Source: CAYUTA01 sp964447605 (lineage in GTDB: Bacteria; Bacillota; Clostridia; Christensenellales; CAG-138). Taken from it: 39,378 nucleotides of DNA. The position numbers were made by a program, and so were the translations under genes. Numbering within the stretch: the first letter of the stretch is position 1; each line of letters starts with the position of its first letter. Location: positions 1 to 39,378 of the forward strand of contig CAYUTA010000023.1 in NCBI GenBank assembly GCA_964447605.1, given 5' to 3'. A model generated the notes under the pieces. It made no database searches. It was not told where the DNA came from and was given only the letters and a program-made list of their open reading frames with translations. Below are positions 23,524 through 32,929 of the stretch, piece by piece.

Positions 23524-26265
23524 TCACGTCTGCTCTTCAATCCGGCTTTCCGCCGGTTTGCATTGTCTGCGCCTGCTTGCAACAATTGCCGCGGCGGCTA
23601 GCCCGACGGCCGTGCACAGGGTAATTGCCGCGCCCAGCGCCAGATACGGCGGGGTAAAGCGCAGCGCAAGCTTATGTGCGCCCGGTGAAAGCGCAATGCC
23701 GGTAAATATGCCGTTAACCGCCAGCAGTTCCGTTTCCCGACCGTCCACAAGGCAGCGCCAGCCGCGGTTATAGGGCATCGACAGCGCCAGCACGCCGCTT
23801 TCGCCAACGGTGATCGTGCCGTCGATCCGGCTGCCGGCTATGCGCAGCGTGTCGAAATTATAGCGATTGCGGGCCTCAACCCACTGGGCGAGCGCATCAT
23901 AACGGTTGAACGCGATCTGCAAATCCCACAGGCGGTACACGCCCTTTGTCAGCGTCATGGAAAGCGTGGTTTCCCCGCCCGCATAGCGGAACGCATAGTC
24001 GTATAGCGGATAGTTCAGCGATTCCGAAGAAAGCGTATCGGCAAACTTATCCATCGTCCGCCCGCCCGACGCAATGGAAAACCGTTCCTCGCCGGACGTT
24101 TCCTCGATGGAAAAGCTGGCCAGATACTCCCCTTCCGCCTGCGCGGGCGCGACCTCCCATCGCAGCGTCGCCTGCTCCGGCACGACGAGCAGACCGTCCG
24201 CCGTCCAATCGCCGCCCTCCACCTGCGCATCGAAAAACGTCTGCGGCAGATAGTCGGTCACGTCGTCCGGCTGCGGCGCGGGGTAGGCATACGCTCTCTC
24301 GCCCTCAAGCGCGGCCGTTTGCAGCAAAAGCGCGTCGCGCGCGGCAACATCCGCCTGAAGCCACGCGTGCTCGCTCAGCGCCGTGTCGTACCATAGCTCA
24401 AAACCCGTGGAAAGCGCGCATTCGTAAACCGTCCCGCCGCCGTCAAGCGGAACCGGCGACCAGAGGGAGGGCAGGTCGGGCGCGTCGCGCTCCGCCGCCG
24501 GGACCTTATAGCGCACGGCCCAGGCAACGTCTGCGAACAGCCGGTCGTCAAACGATTGGTAGATACCCGCGCACACCGGCGTCGTGCGGAAGCGGAACGT
24601 CTTTTTGTGCCAGGCGCTCAGCCTGCCGTTGAGCTCGCTGGCATAGTTGCTCACGCCGTAGGTTCCATATACGTACGGACGGGCTTCCGCGTCCTCGCCG
24701 TGCGTATCCACGCCCATGTCGTGCACGCGGTAAAACGCGTTCTCACGCGTGGGCGCGAGCGCAAAGTTCGCCTTTTGCGCCGCGTCCGGGCCAAAGAACG
24801 CTTCCTCCGCGGCGTCAGAATACAGGTTGTGCACGCGCACACCCGTGCTGTTGAACACGCCGCAAAGCAGCACGCATGCGCAAAGCACCGCCGCCCATGC
24901 GCGCGCAAACGGCTGTTTTTGCGTGATTTGGCCGGAGAACGCCGTCCATGGTACGCAAAAAAGCGCCAGCAGAAAGCTTGCCGCCCAAGCAAGCCCGGCT
25001 ACGGAAACCGTTTTATCGCCAAACACGGCGTACAGGCCGCATAACGCGCCGCAAAGCGCAACAACCGCCCATGGCCGGACGCGCGCATGCCCCGCCTCAA
25101 GCTCGGAAAGCCAGTACGGCAGCGCGTAAGCCACGGCAAAGATCACCACAAAATGCCAGCGCGGCGTTTCATAGGAAAAGCCGTTCATCACGCTCGACAC
25201 GGCGGGAATCAGAAACAGTATCAGCCAAAGCCCGGCCAGCAGCGTATGTTTTTTCGTCTCATCCGACAGAGCGCGCCAGCGCAGGAACACGGCCAGCAGG
25301 CAGATGAGCGGTAGCGCAAACATGCCGTTGCCGCCAAAGAGCATGATAAACAGGTTTTTGAGCGTGTCCACGCGCGGCAGCAGCACAAGCTGCGCGTTGG
25401 CCACCGTACGGTCGGAGGAAAAGACAGCGTTCATGCTCGGAAACAGCAAAACGGCCGCCAGCAGCGCACCCAGCAGCGAGATCCCCAGCAGTTTTCCAAT
25501 GCGCAGCGCGTATGCGCCAAAGCCGGGCTGCGCCGGCACGTCCCTTTTCGTATAGCCGGCCGGCGTACCGCCGCCCATGCGCGGGATGGAAAACAGCAGA
25601 AAGACCGACGCGAGGAAGATGCAGCAGATATAGCCGAAGTAAAAATTGGCGCCGGTTAAAAGCGCGACGGCGCAGGTAAGCGGAATCCAGCGGCCGGTCC
25701 GGCGGTAGCGGTTGAACGCAAGCATGGCCAGCGGCAGCAGGACGTATGCGTCCGTCATGAAATCAAACAGGATCGCGCGGTACAGAAACCACGGCGCGCA
25801 GCCATATGTCAGCGCGCCAACGAGCGCATAGGCCGGGCGCAACCGTTCGCGCCGCAGCAGCGCATAGGTCAGCGTCAAGGCAAGCGCCTGTTTCACGATG
25901 GAAAACGCCAGCTTCCAGCGCAGCGCCGCCACCAGGTCCGCGCCGCCCGTCGCGCCGCACAGCGCGCGCACGAAAAATTGCAGGCAGGTAAACGGCGAGG
26001 TCGTGCCCGCGTAGCTTAACTCCGTAAACAGGTCGCCGCCAAGTCCAAAGCTCCATGACCAGAACGGATCGCCGGCGGCCAGCGCGTTCTGATACAGGAT
26101 GGACGTGGGCAGAATCTGTCGAAACGAATCGCCCTCCGTAGCAAACAGCAGCTCCGGCTGTAATACGTACCGGGCATGGCAGAGCACGGCGGTCAGTATC
26201 AGCAGCACCACGGCGGCCATGTCCGCGCGGTGAATTTGCAAAAAGCGTTTCTGCGTGTTCAGCAA
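23524..26265 (-). CDS. yfhO: YfhO-family membrane protein (GT-C type glycosyltransferase)
   Basis: This 913-aa polytopic protein has about 12-13 helices and a long extracellular part between roughly residues 480 and 870. The opening (LLFATEGDSFRQ and LYQN) and the early Asp residues in the first loop fit the YfhO family; Bacillus YfhO is a GT-C enzyme linked to glycosylation of lipoteichoic acid. The start is TTG 26265-26263 behind a G-rich stretch (GGGGGGG), 13 nt after the alaX stop. Length is normal for the family. The acceptor glycan here is unknown. Adjacency to a surface lipoprotein fits an envelope function. Confidence 0.82.
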   Translation of the reverse strand: MLNTQKRFLQIHRADMAAVVLLILTAVLCHARYVLQPELLFATEGDSFRQILPTSILYQNALAAGDPFWSWSFGLGGDLFTELSYAGTTSPFTCLQFFVRALCGATGGADLVAALRWKLAFSIVKQALALTLTYALLRRERLRPAYALVGALTYGCAPWFLYRAILFDFMTDAYVLLPLAMLAFNRYRRTGRWIPLTCAVALLTGANFYFGYICCIFLASVFLLFSIPRMGGGTPAGYTKRDVPAQPGFGAYALRIGKLLGISLLGALLAAVLLFPSMNAVFSSDRTVANAQLVLLPRVDTLKNLFIMLFGGNGMFALPLICLLAVFLRWRALSDETKKHTLLAGLWLILFLIPAVSSVMNGFSYETPRWHFVVIFAVAYALPYWLSELEAGHARVRPWAVVALCGALCGLYAVFGDKTVSVAGLAWAASFLLALFCVPWTAFSGQITQKQPFARAWAAVLCACVLLCGVFNSTGVRVHNLYSDAAEEAFFGPDAAQKANFALAPTRENAFYRVHDMGVDTHGEDAEARPYVYGTYGVSNYASELNGRLSAWHKKTFRFRTTPVCAGIYQSFDDRLFADVAWAVRYKVPAAERDAPDLPSLWSPVPLDGGGTVYECALSTGFELWYDTALSEHAWLQADVAARDALLLQTAALEGERAYAYPAPQPDDVTDYLPQTFFDAQVEGGDWTADGLLVVPEQATLRWEVAPAQAEGEYLASFSIEETSGEERFSIASGGRTMDKFADTLSSESLNYPLYDYAFRYAGGETTLSMTLTKGVYRLWDLQIAFNRYDALAQWVEARNRYNFDTLRIAGSRIDGTITVGESGVLALSMPYNRGWRCLVDGRETELLAVNGIFTGIALSPGAHKLALRFTPPYLALGAAITLCTAVGLAAAAIVASRRRQCKPAESRIEEQT

Positions 26266-26278
26266 TGCCGCGCCCCCC

Positions 26279-27481
26279 CTACTTTAAGCGCCTGGTCAGG
26301 TAGTAGCGCACCTGCTCCACGGCTTCCCTCGCGCCGGAGACCGTCGGCGACATCCCCTGCGCCAGCGTGCCGCGGCCGCCGCCCTTGCCGCCAGTCGCCG
26401 CGTTGACAGCCTGGGCTAGCTCTCCAATGTCGATGGAAAAGTCCGCCCCGCAGGCCAGGACGTACAGGAGCTTTCCGCCGGTATTGGAAAACAGCGCGGC
26501 AAGCGTGTTTTTCCCGGCCACGCTCTGCGCGAGGTCCTTGAGGCGCCCCGCATCCATGCCGTCGAACAGCCGCACGATCAGCGTCCGCTTTCCCACAGTT
26601 TCCGCCGCTGCGGTCAGCTCCGCCGACACATAGCCGTTGAGCGCTGCGGTCAGCGACCTTTCCGTGCGCCTGAGCGCGCCGTATTCGTCGCAACGCCTGG
26701 CCACGGCGCTTTCGGCCAGCTCCCGCGAGGTTGAGAACCGACGCGCAATGCAATCGAGCGCCTCATGCTCGCCGCGCAGATACGCCAGGGCGCGCCCGCC
26801 GCATAAAAACGTAACGCGCACGCCGCCCTTGTAAGCCATTGAGTCGATGATAAAAATCAGGCCGATCTCCCCGGTTTGCCTGCAGTGCGGCGCGCAGCAG
26901 GTGCAGCAGTCCGCATCCTCCACCTGCACAATGCGAATCGGGGCGGTCAGTCCCCCGGCGTGTTTGCGCAGCGGCAGCCCGGCAATGGACGCCTCGTCCG
27001 GATACAGCGCCGCGGAAACAGGCAGATTGCGCCAGACAAGCTCGTTGGCAAGGCGCTCCATCGCGGCCAGCTGCGCATGCTCGAGCGCCCGGTCAAAATC
27101 AATGGTGGTATACGCGTCGGCCAGATGAAACCCGACGTTGGCGGCCTCGTACAACTTGTACGCCGCATACGAGAGCAAGTGCTCGCCGGTGTGCTGCTGC
27201 ATGTAGTCGAACCGCCGCGCCCAGTCGAGCGTCACGCGTACGGTTTGGCCGGGTTGCAACGGCGCGTCCACGCAGTGTACGACCTCGTCGTCCTCCTCGC
27301 GGCAGGCAAGCACGTTTGCGCCGCCGATTTGCCCAAGATCCGTCTGCTGGCCGCCGCCCGTTGGAAAGAGCACCGTACGGTCGAGCAGTACGTCGAACCC
27401 GCATTCCGCCGGCGCGCAGGCGCGCACCACCGCTTCGCATGCTCTCAAGCGGCTGTCCGCATAATACAGTTTTTCCGTCAT
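26279..27481 (-). CDS. AlaX-type alanyl-tRNA editing protein
   Basis: This free-standing trans-editing enzyme hydrolyses mischarged Ser- or Gly-tRNA(Ala). It resembles the C-terminal half of AlaRS: an N-terminal beta-barrel with FPTGGGQQ, an editing core with the zinc ligands H97 and H101 (HTGEHLL) and a C/H pair around residues 195-199 (CCTCCAPHC, then TGEIG), and a C-terminal DHHA1 domain ending in TGGKGGGRG. Length 400 aa fits the long AlaX class. The start is ATG 27481, one nt after the AEC transporter stop, with a GGGGGTGG site. The extra cysteines around the C/H motif are notable but may be neutral. Confidence 0.9.
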   Translation of the reverse strand: MTEKLYYADSRLRACEAVVRACAPAECGFDVLLDRTVLFPTGGGQQTDLGQIGGANVLACREEDDEVVHCVDAPLQPGQTVRVTLDWARRFDYMQQHTGEHLLSYAAYKLYEAANVGFHLADAYTTIDFDRALEHAQLAAMERLANELVWRNLPVSAALYPDEASIAGLPLRKHAGGLTAPIRIVQVEDADCCTCCAPHCRQTGEIGLIFIIDSMAYKGGVRVTFLCGGRALAYLRGEHEALDCIARRFSTSRELAESAVARRCDEYGALRRTERSLTAALNGYVSAELTAAAETVGKRTLIVRLFDGMDAGRLKDLAQSVAGKNTLAALFSNTGGKLLYVLACGADFSIDIGELAQAVNAATGGKGGGRGTLAQGMSPTVSGAREAVEQVRYYLTRRLK

Positions 27482-27482
27482 A

Positions 27483-28421
27483 TCAGGCCACCCCCAGTTG
27501 TTTGAGCAGGAATATCAATAGAAACATTGTTAAAATCGACAGCACGCTGGTCACGGCCACGGTGCCGCCGGCCAGCTCCTCGTCGCCGTTCATGGCGCAG
27601 GCCATCGCATAGGTGGACATGGCCGTCGGCGCGCCGAACAGAATCAGCGCCACCAGCAGATGGTCGCCGCGGTAGCCCAGCAGATACATCAGCCCCACGA
27701 ACACCACAGGCGACACAACAAGCCGCAGCAGCGAAACCATGCCGATGGCGCGGCGGTTGCGCTTTACCGAAGCAAACGACAGTGTCCCGCCGAGCGCGAT
27801 AAACCCGATCGGCGCGCACACGCCCGCAATCTTTGTCAGGCTCTCGTCAAGCACCGCCGGTAGCCGGATTTGCAGCAAATTGAGCGCGACCGCCAGCGCG
27901 CAGGCTATTACAATCGGGTTGGTCAGAATTTTTTTCATGATCGTGCCGGCGCGCGCCCTGCCGCCGCGGAACGTCTCCATGTCCGCCACCGCCAGCGCGT
28001 TGAACAGCGGAACCGACAGCGCCACGCTGATGGTCATCAGCCCCATGTTCTCCGCCCCCATCAGCGATATGGCGACGGCCAGCCCGAATACGCCGTCGTT
28101 GCTGCGAAAGATGCTCTGCACCAGCACGCCGCGGCGGCGGTTGTCGGCGCAAAAACGCGGAACAAGCAACATGCTCAGCAAAAACAGCGCCACGATGCCC
28201 GCCGCAAGATACAGCGTAAACGGATCGCGGAAAATCGTTGAAAAGTCCGCGTCCAGAATGCTCATAAAGCACAGCGCCGGCAACGCCACATAGAACACAA
28301 CCTGGCTGATCTCCCGGCAGCTCTTCTCCTGCAATACCCCGATTCTGCGCAGCGCCAGCCCGATGGCGATATAGATCATCAACGGCGCAACCACATTGAA
28401 CGACAACAGTAAGTTCTCCAT
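27483..28421 (-). CDS. AEC-family (auxin efflux carrier-like) transporter
   Basis: This 312-aa inner-membrane protein has about ten helices in two halves separated by a basic loop around residue 155. Family features include the RRIGVL loop after helix 1 and the conserved polar segments in helices 4 and 9. Bacterial AEC members move malate, malonate or other organic acids or amino acids. The start is ATG 28421 with GGGAGGG. It is the first gene of the minus-strand group and is 1 nt from alaX, so co-transcription is likely. The substrate is unknown. Confidence 0.85.
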   Translation of the reverse strand: MENLLLSFNVVAPLMIYIAIGLALRRIGVLQEKSCREISQVVFYVALPALCFMSILDADFSTIFRDPFTLYLAAGIVALFLLSMLLVPRFCADNRRRGVLVQSIFRSNDGVFGLAVAISLMGAENMGLMTISVALSVPLFNALAVADMETFRGGRARAGTIMKKILTNPIVIACALAVALNLLQIRLPAVLDESLTKIAGVCAPIGFIALGGTLSFASVKRNRRAIGMVSLLRLVVSPVVFVGLMYLLGYRGDHLLVALILFGAPTAMSTYAMACAMNGDEELAGGTVAVTSVLSILTMFLLIFLLKQLGVA

Positions 28422-28462
28422 AACCCTCCCAAAACATGATCAACCTTCAATCTGTCTTGTAA

Positions 28463-28468
28463 ATTATA
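28463..28468 (-). promoter_or_regulatory. Likely -10 box for the AEC-alaX transcript
   Basis: TATAAT reads on the minus strand at 28468-28463, about 40 nt before the AEC start. The best -35 match (TTGCCG) is 19 nt upstream, so this is a moderate promoter prediction. Confidence 0.4.
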
Positions 28469-28479
28469 ACACAAGTGGT

Positions 28480-28527
28480 TTGCATTGCGGCAAAAAGATG
28501 CTACAATAAATAATGTAACAGTATAAT
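28480..28527 (+). promoter_or_regulatory. Promoter region of the glycogen operon
   Basis: TTGCAT (28480-28485), 16 nt and TACAAT (28502-28507) form a fair sigma-A promoter. A second perfect TATAAT lies at 28522-28527 without a good -35 box. Either could drive glgBCDA. This AT-rich block stands out from its GC-rich surroundings. Confidence 0.55.
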
Positions 28528-28554
28528 AAAGTCTTTACGGGGGACATTTGACCG

Positions 28555-30468
28555 ATGAACTACCATATTGACGACACGGCGCTGTATTATTTCAACGAGG
28601 GCATTTCGACAGCCGCGTATCTTTCGCTCGGTTGTCACCCAATGACGGGCGAATACGGCGAGCCCGTGTTTCGTTTTGCCGTATGGGCCCCCTATGCAGA
28701 ATATGTCAGCGTTGTCGGCTCTTTCAACGGATGGGACCCCAATGCGGACCCCATGCATCCCATCGGCAGCACCGGGGTCTGGGAAGTGCACATCGGCATC
28801 GCCCACGAGGGTGATTTGTATAAGTACTGCATCGGCGCGGAAAGCGGCGAGCGGCTGTATAAGGCCGACCCGTACGCCACCCGCTGCGAAGCGCGCGGCA
28901 CGGCCTCCATCGTCGGCGGCATCCCGCAGTTCGAATGGACCGATCAGGAATACGAAAAGACGCGTCCCGTACCGTTCGACCGGCCCATGAGCATCTATGA
29001 AGTGCATCTCGGCTCCTGGAAGCAGGGGCTGAGCTACCGCGAACTGGCGCATGAACTGATCGATTACGTTGTGGAAATGGGCTATACGCACATTGAGCTC
29101 ATGCCCGTGATGACCTATCCGTTCGACCCGAGCTGGGGCTATCAGGTCACGGGGTATTTTGCCGCAACCAGCCGCTATGGCGGCGGTGAGGACCTGATGT
29201 ACCTGATCAACCGCGCCCATGAGCGCGGCATCGGCGTCATTATGGACTGGGTGCCCGCGCATTTTACGCGCGACGCGCACGGACTCGCGCGTTTCGACGG
29301 CACGCCGCTGTATGAGCATCCGGACCCGCGCCGCAGCGATATGCCGCAGTGGGGCACGCTGTTATTCGACTTCGACCGTACGCAGGTGCAAAGCTTCCTG
29401 CTCTCGAGCGCCATCTTCTGGCTTTCGGAATATCACTTCGACGGTATTCGCGTCGATGCGGTCAGCTGCATGCTCTACCTTGATTTTGGCAAGCAGGACG
29501 GACAGTGGCTGCCCAACCGCGACGGTGAACGCGACAATCTCTCTGCCATTGCGTTTTTGTGCAAACTCTCCGAGGCCGTGGCCAAGCTGCCTGGCCAGAA
29601 GCTGCTCTTTGCGGAGGAAAGCACCGCCTATCCGTACGTTACCCGTTCCGTCAAGGACGGCGGGCTTGGCTTCTCGTTCAAATGGAATATGGGCTGGATG
29701 AACGATTTTCTCTCCTATATGGAAATGGACAGCCTGTTCCGCAAGTATCATCATGGCAAAATCACCTTCTCGCTTTGCTATGCGTTTTCCGAGCACTATA
29801 TCCTGCCGTTCTCACACGACGAGATCGTGCACGGAAAAAAGAGCCTGCTTTCCAAAATGCCCGGCGACTACTGGCAGCAGTTTGCACAGCTGCGCCTTGC
29901 GTTTGCATATCAATTTGCGCATCCCGGCAAGAAACTGATGTTCATGGGTGATGAGTTTGGCCAGTTCATAGAGTGGAAGTTCGACGACTCGCTCGACTGG
30001 TTCCTGCTCGATTATGAAAAGCATGCGCAGATGCAGGATTATGTGCGCGATCTAAATCACTTTTATATCAACAATCCGCCGATGTATCAGCGCGACAGCA
30101 GTTGGGACGGCTTCTGCTGGTGCAGCGTAGACGATAATATTCACTCCATCGTGGCGTTTGTACGCAGCGACAACGCGGGCGATATTCTCCTGTGGACGTT
30201 CAACTTTACCCCGGAACCCTGGGATGACTATATCATCGGCTCGCCGTTTTACGGCACGTTTACGGAGCTGTTCTCCACCGACGCGCTCTGTTACGGCGGA
30301 ACCGGCGACTATTCCAATCTGCCGGCGGCCACCGTCGACGACCCCTATGGGGAGCACCCATACCGCCTGCATCTGAGGATGCCGCCGTACGCCGCGGTAT
30401 GTTTTGCGTTCGCTCCAAAGTCCGTACCCATCCATAAGTTGAGCAAGGAGGCGAAGAAACAGGCATGA
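28555..30468 (+). CDS. glgB: 1,4-alpha-glucan branching enzyme
   Basis: This GH13 enzyme cuts alpha-1,4 chains and re-attaches them in alpha-1,6 linkage during glycogen synthesis. An N-terminal CBM48 domain (about 20-125, with GSFNGWDP) precedes the catalytic barrel. Catalytic residues visible are the nucleophile D301 in RVDAVSCM, the acid E354 in FAEES and D422 in SHDEIVHGK. The 637-aa length is normal. The start is ATG 28555, with GGGGGA about 10 nt upstream. It leads the glycogen operon, and its TGA overlaps the glgC ATG as ATGA. Confidence 0.95.
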   Translation: MNYHIDDTALYYFNEGISTAAYLSLGCHPMTGEYGEPVFRFAVWAPYAEYVSVVGSFNGWDPNADPMHPIGSTGVWEVHIGIAHEGDLYKYCIGAESGERLYKADPYATRCEARGTASIVGGIPQFEWTDQEYEKTRPVPFDRPMSIYEVHLGSWKQGLSYRELAHELIDYVVEMGYTHIELMPVMTYPFDPSWGYQVTGYFAATSRYGGGEDLMYLINRAHERGIGVIMDWVPAHFTRDAHGLARFDGTPLYEHPDPRRSDMPQWGTLLFDFDRTQVQSFLLSSAIFWLSEYHFDGIRVDAVSCMLYLDFGKQDGQWLPNRDGERDNLSAIAFLCKLSEAVAKLPGQKLLFAEESTAYPYVTRSVKDGGLGFSFKWNMGWMNDFLSYMEMDSLFRKYHHGKITFSLCYAFSEHYILPFSHDEIVHGKKSLLSKMPGDYWQQFAQLRLAFAYQFAHPGKKLMFMGDEFGQFIEWKFDDSLDWFLLDYEKHAQMQDYVRDLNHFYINNPPMYQRDSSWDGFCWCSVDDNIHSIVAFVRSDNAGDILLWTFNFTPEPWDDYIIGSPFYGTFTELFSTDALCYGGTGDYSNLPAATVDDPYGEHPYRLHLRMPPYAAVCFAFAPKSVPIHKLSKEAKKQA

Positions 30469-31688
30469 AAAAGAAGATCGTCGCTATGCTGCTTGCAGGC
30501 GGGCAGGGCAGCCGGCTTGGCGTGTTGACCTCAAGCATGGCCAAACCTGCGGTTCCATTTGGCGGCAAATACCGCATCATCGATTTCCCGCTGAGCAACT
30601 GCGTCAATTCCGATATCGACACCGTGGGCGTGCTCACCCAGTACCGGCCGCTGGCGCTCAACTCCTATATCGGCGCGGGCCAGCACTGGGACCTGGACCG
30701 TCTCCACGGCGGCGTATTCGTGCTGCCGCCCTACATGACCGCGAGCGACGGACGCTGGTATACGGGTACGGCAAACGCCATCTACCAGAACCGCGAATTC
30801 GTCGATCAGTACGCGCCGGATTATGTGCTCATCCTTTCGGGCGACCACATCTACAAGATGGACTACGCCAGAATGCTTCGCCACCACATCGAAAAAAAAG
30901 CCGCGGCCACCATTGCGGTGCTGCCCGTGCCGATGGAGGAAGCGCATCGTTTCGGCATCATGAACACCGACGACGAGATGTGCATCACCTCCTTTGAGGA
31001 AAAGCCCGCCGAGCCCAAGTCCAACAACGCCTCGATGGGCATTTATATCTTCAACTGGCCGCTGCTTAAAGAATACATGCGCCGCGACGACGAGAAATCC
31101 AATTCGCACAACGACTTTGGGCAGGATATCATCCCCGCCATGCTCGGGGACGGCCAGCCCATGTATGCCTATCCGTTCTCAGGCTACTGGAAGGACGTCG
31201 GAACCATTGCAAGCCTGTGGGAAGCGAATATGGACCTCATTTCCACACCGCCCAAGCTTGCGCTCAACGACCCGCTCTGGCGCATCTACAGCCGCAATCC
31301 CGTTCTTCCGCCGCACTTTGTGGGCCGGAACGCGACCATTACGCAAAGTCTGGTAACCGAAGGCAGCCGCGTCGACGGTACGGTGCACCACAGCGTCCTG
31401 TTTTATGACGTGCAGGTGGACGAAGGCGCGGAGGTGTACGATTCCGTTATCTTCCCCGGCGCCGTCATCGAGCGCGGCGCAAAGATTTACAAGACCATCA
31501 TCGGGGAAAACGCGCACATCGGGGAAAACGCGGTTATCGGCGGCGAGCTGCGGCAGGGAGACCACGTGGACAACCGCCTGACCGGCAGCATCACGCTCGT
31601 GGGCAACGACATCCGTATCTGCCCGGGCGCCTATCTGCCGCAGGGCACGGTTGCCACCGAAGATGAAAAAGGAGGGGGCGCATCATGA
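30465..31688 (+). CDS. glgC: Glucose-1-phosphate adenylyltransferase, catalytic subunit
   Basis: This enzyme makes ADP-glucose from glucose-1-phosphate and ATP, the committed step of glycogen synthesis. The 407-aa protein has a nucleotidyltransferase domain with LAGGQGSRLGVLT (11-23), KPAVPFGGKYRIIDF and the catalytic-site SGDHIYKMDY, then a left-handed beta-helix domain with hexapeptide repeats (about 290-395). An AAGGAGG site inside the glgB 3' end precedes ATG 30465. It overlaps both neighbours by ATGA. Pyrophosphate released here is a substrate for the membrane pyrophosphatase family seen at 10.3 kb. Confidence 0.95.
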   Translation: MKKKIVAMLLAGGQGSRLGVLTSSMAKPAVPFGGKYRIIDFPLSNCVNSDIDTVGVLTQYRPLALNSYIGAGQHWDLDRLHGGVFVLPPYMTASDGRWYTGTANAIYQNREFVDQYAPDYVLILSGDHIYKMDYARMLRHHIEKKAAATIAVLPVPMEEAHRFGIMNTDDEMCITSFEEKPAEPKSNNASMGIYIFNWPLLKEYMRRDDEKSNSHNDFGQDIIPAMLGDGQPMYAYPFSGYWKDVGTIASLWEANMDLISTPPKLALNDPLWRIYSRNPVLPPHFVGRNATITQSLVTEGSRVDGTVHHSVLFYDVQVDEGAEVYDSVIFPGAVIERGAKIYKTIIGENAHIGENAVIGGELRQGDHVDNRLTGSITLVGNDIRICPGAYLPQGTVATEDEKGGGAS

Positions 31689-32809
31689 TCAGCAACGCTT
31701 TCGGCCTGATTTACACGGGTGAAAACAATCCGCTCATGCGGGACCTGACGCTCAGCCGCGCGGTGGCCGCCGTACCCTTTGGCGGCCGCTATCGCTGCAT
31801 CGATTTTATTCTGAGCAACCTGGTCAACTCGGGCGTGACCAGCGTCGGCCTCATTGCGCAGAAAAACTATCATTCCATCATGGATCACCTGGGCGCCGGC
31901 AAGGAATGGGACCTGCATAGGAAACGCGAAGGACTGTTCATGCTCCCGCCGTTTATGACCAAGGAGAACACCGGCCTTTACCGCGGCAGCGTGGATGCAT
32001 TCCGGTCCTGCATGGGCTATGTGCGCCGCTGTCCGGAGCAATACGTCATCCTCACCGGCAGCCACACCATTTTCAATACTACGTTTAACGACATGCTGGA
32101 GCGGCACATTGCCACCGGCGCGGACATGACCATTCTCTATAACGAGACCACCTCGTTTTCCCCCGAGGATCAAAACCGCGACCTGCGGTTTGAATTCAAC
32201 GAGGAAGGGCGCGTCATCGGCATGGAGCTGGACCCATACCGCCCGCGCACGCCGTATCAAAGCTGCGACGTATTCATTCTCGACAAGCTTTTGCTCGAGT
32301 ATCTCGTGGAGGAAGCATATGCGCGCGGCGAGTACAATTTTATGCGCGACGTGATCCTTAAAAAATACGCTACGCTCAAAATGTACGGTTATCGTTACGG
32401 CGGCTATGTTGCGCGGCTTGACTCCGTCAACACCTATTACCGTCACAGCATGGCGCTGCTCAACGCCGACGTGCGCGCGGACCTGTTCAACACCGCGCAC
32501 CCCATCTACACCAAGGTCAAGGACGAGGTCAGCACCCGTTATGGTGAAAGCGCCGTGTCAAAAAACACCATGCTTGCCGACGGTTGCACCATCAACGGCA
32601 CGGTGGAAAACAGCATGCTCTTCCGCGGCGTAACGGTCGGAAAAGGCTCCGTAATCAAGGATTCCGTGGTCATGCAGGGCGTAACTATCGGCACAAACTG
32701 CGTCATCGACCACGTCATCCTTGACAAGGGCTGCTCCATTCGCGACGGACGCACGTTGATCGGCTATGACAACTTCCCAATCACCCTCAAGAAAAACACC
32801 ATCGTATAA
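31685..32809 (+). CDS. glgD: GlgD, non-catalytic ADP-glucose pyrophosphorylase partner
   Basis: This 374-aa paralogue of GlgC is found in Firmicutes as a regulatory or heteromeric subunit. The fold is retained (VPFGGRYRCIDFILSN, C-terminal beta-helix). The Gly-rich nucleotide loop of GlgC is missing: the N-terminus reads SNAFGLIYTGENNP. The SGDHIY catalytic segment is replaced by LTGSHTIF, losing the Asp. So it is probably inactive alone, as known for the GlgD family. The start is ATG 31685 with AAGGAGGGGG, overlapping the glgC stop by ATGA. Confidence 0.93.
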   Translation: MISNAFGLIYTGENNPLMRDLTLSRAVAAVPFGGRYRCIDFILSNLVNSGVTSVGLIAQKNYHSIMDHLGAGKEWDLHRKREGLFMLPPFMTKENTGLYRGSVDAFRSCMGYVRRCPEQYVILTGSHTIFNTTFNDMLERHIATGADMTILYNETTSFSPEDQNRDLRFEFNEEGRVIGMELDPYRPRTPYQSCDVFILDKLLLEYLVEEAYARGEYNFMRDVILKKYATLKMYGYRYGGYVARLDSVNTYYRHSMALLNADVRADLFNTAHPIYTKVKDEVSTRYGESAVSKNTMLADGCTINGTVENSMLFRGVTVGKGSVIKDSVVMQGVTIGTNCVIDHVILDKGCSIRDGRTLIGYDNFPITLKKNTIV

Positions 32810-32929
32810 CGCGTTGGCGGCGCGCGAATCGCCGCGGATTGATCCGAATCTGCGGAGGTATGTTCTACCGGCCGCACAGCTGGCATAGTTATGTATTTGA
32901 ACGATGAAAACCAAAGAGGAGTATAGAGT

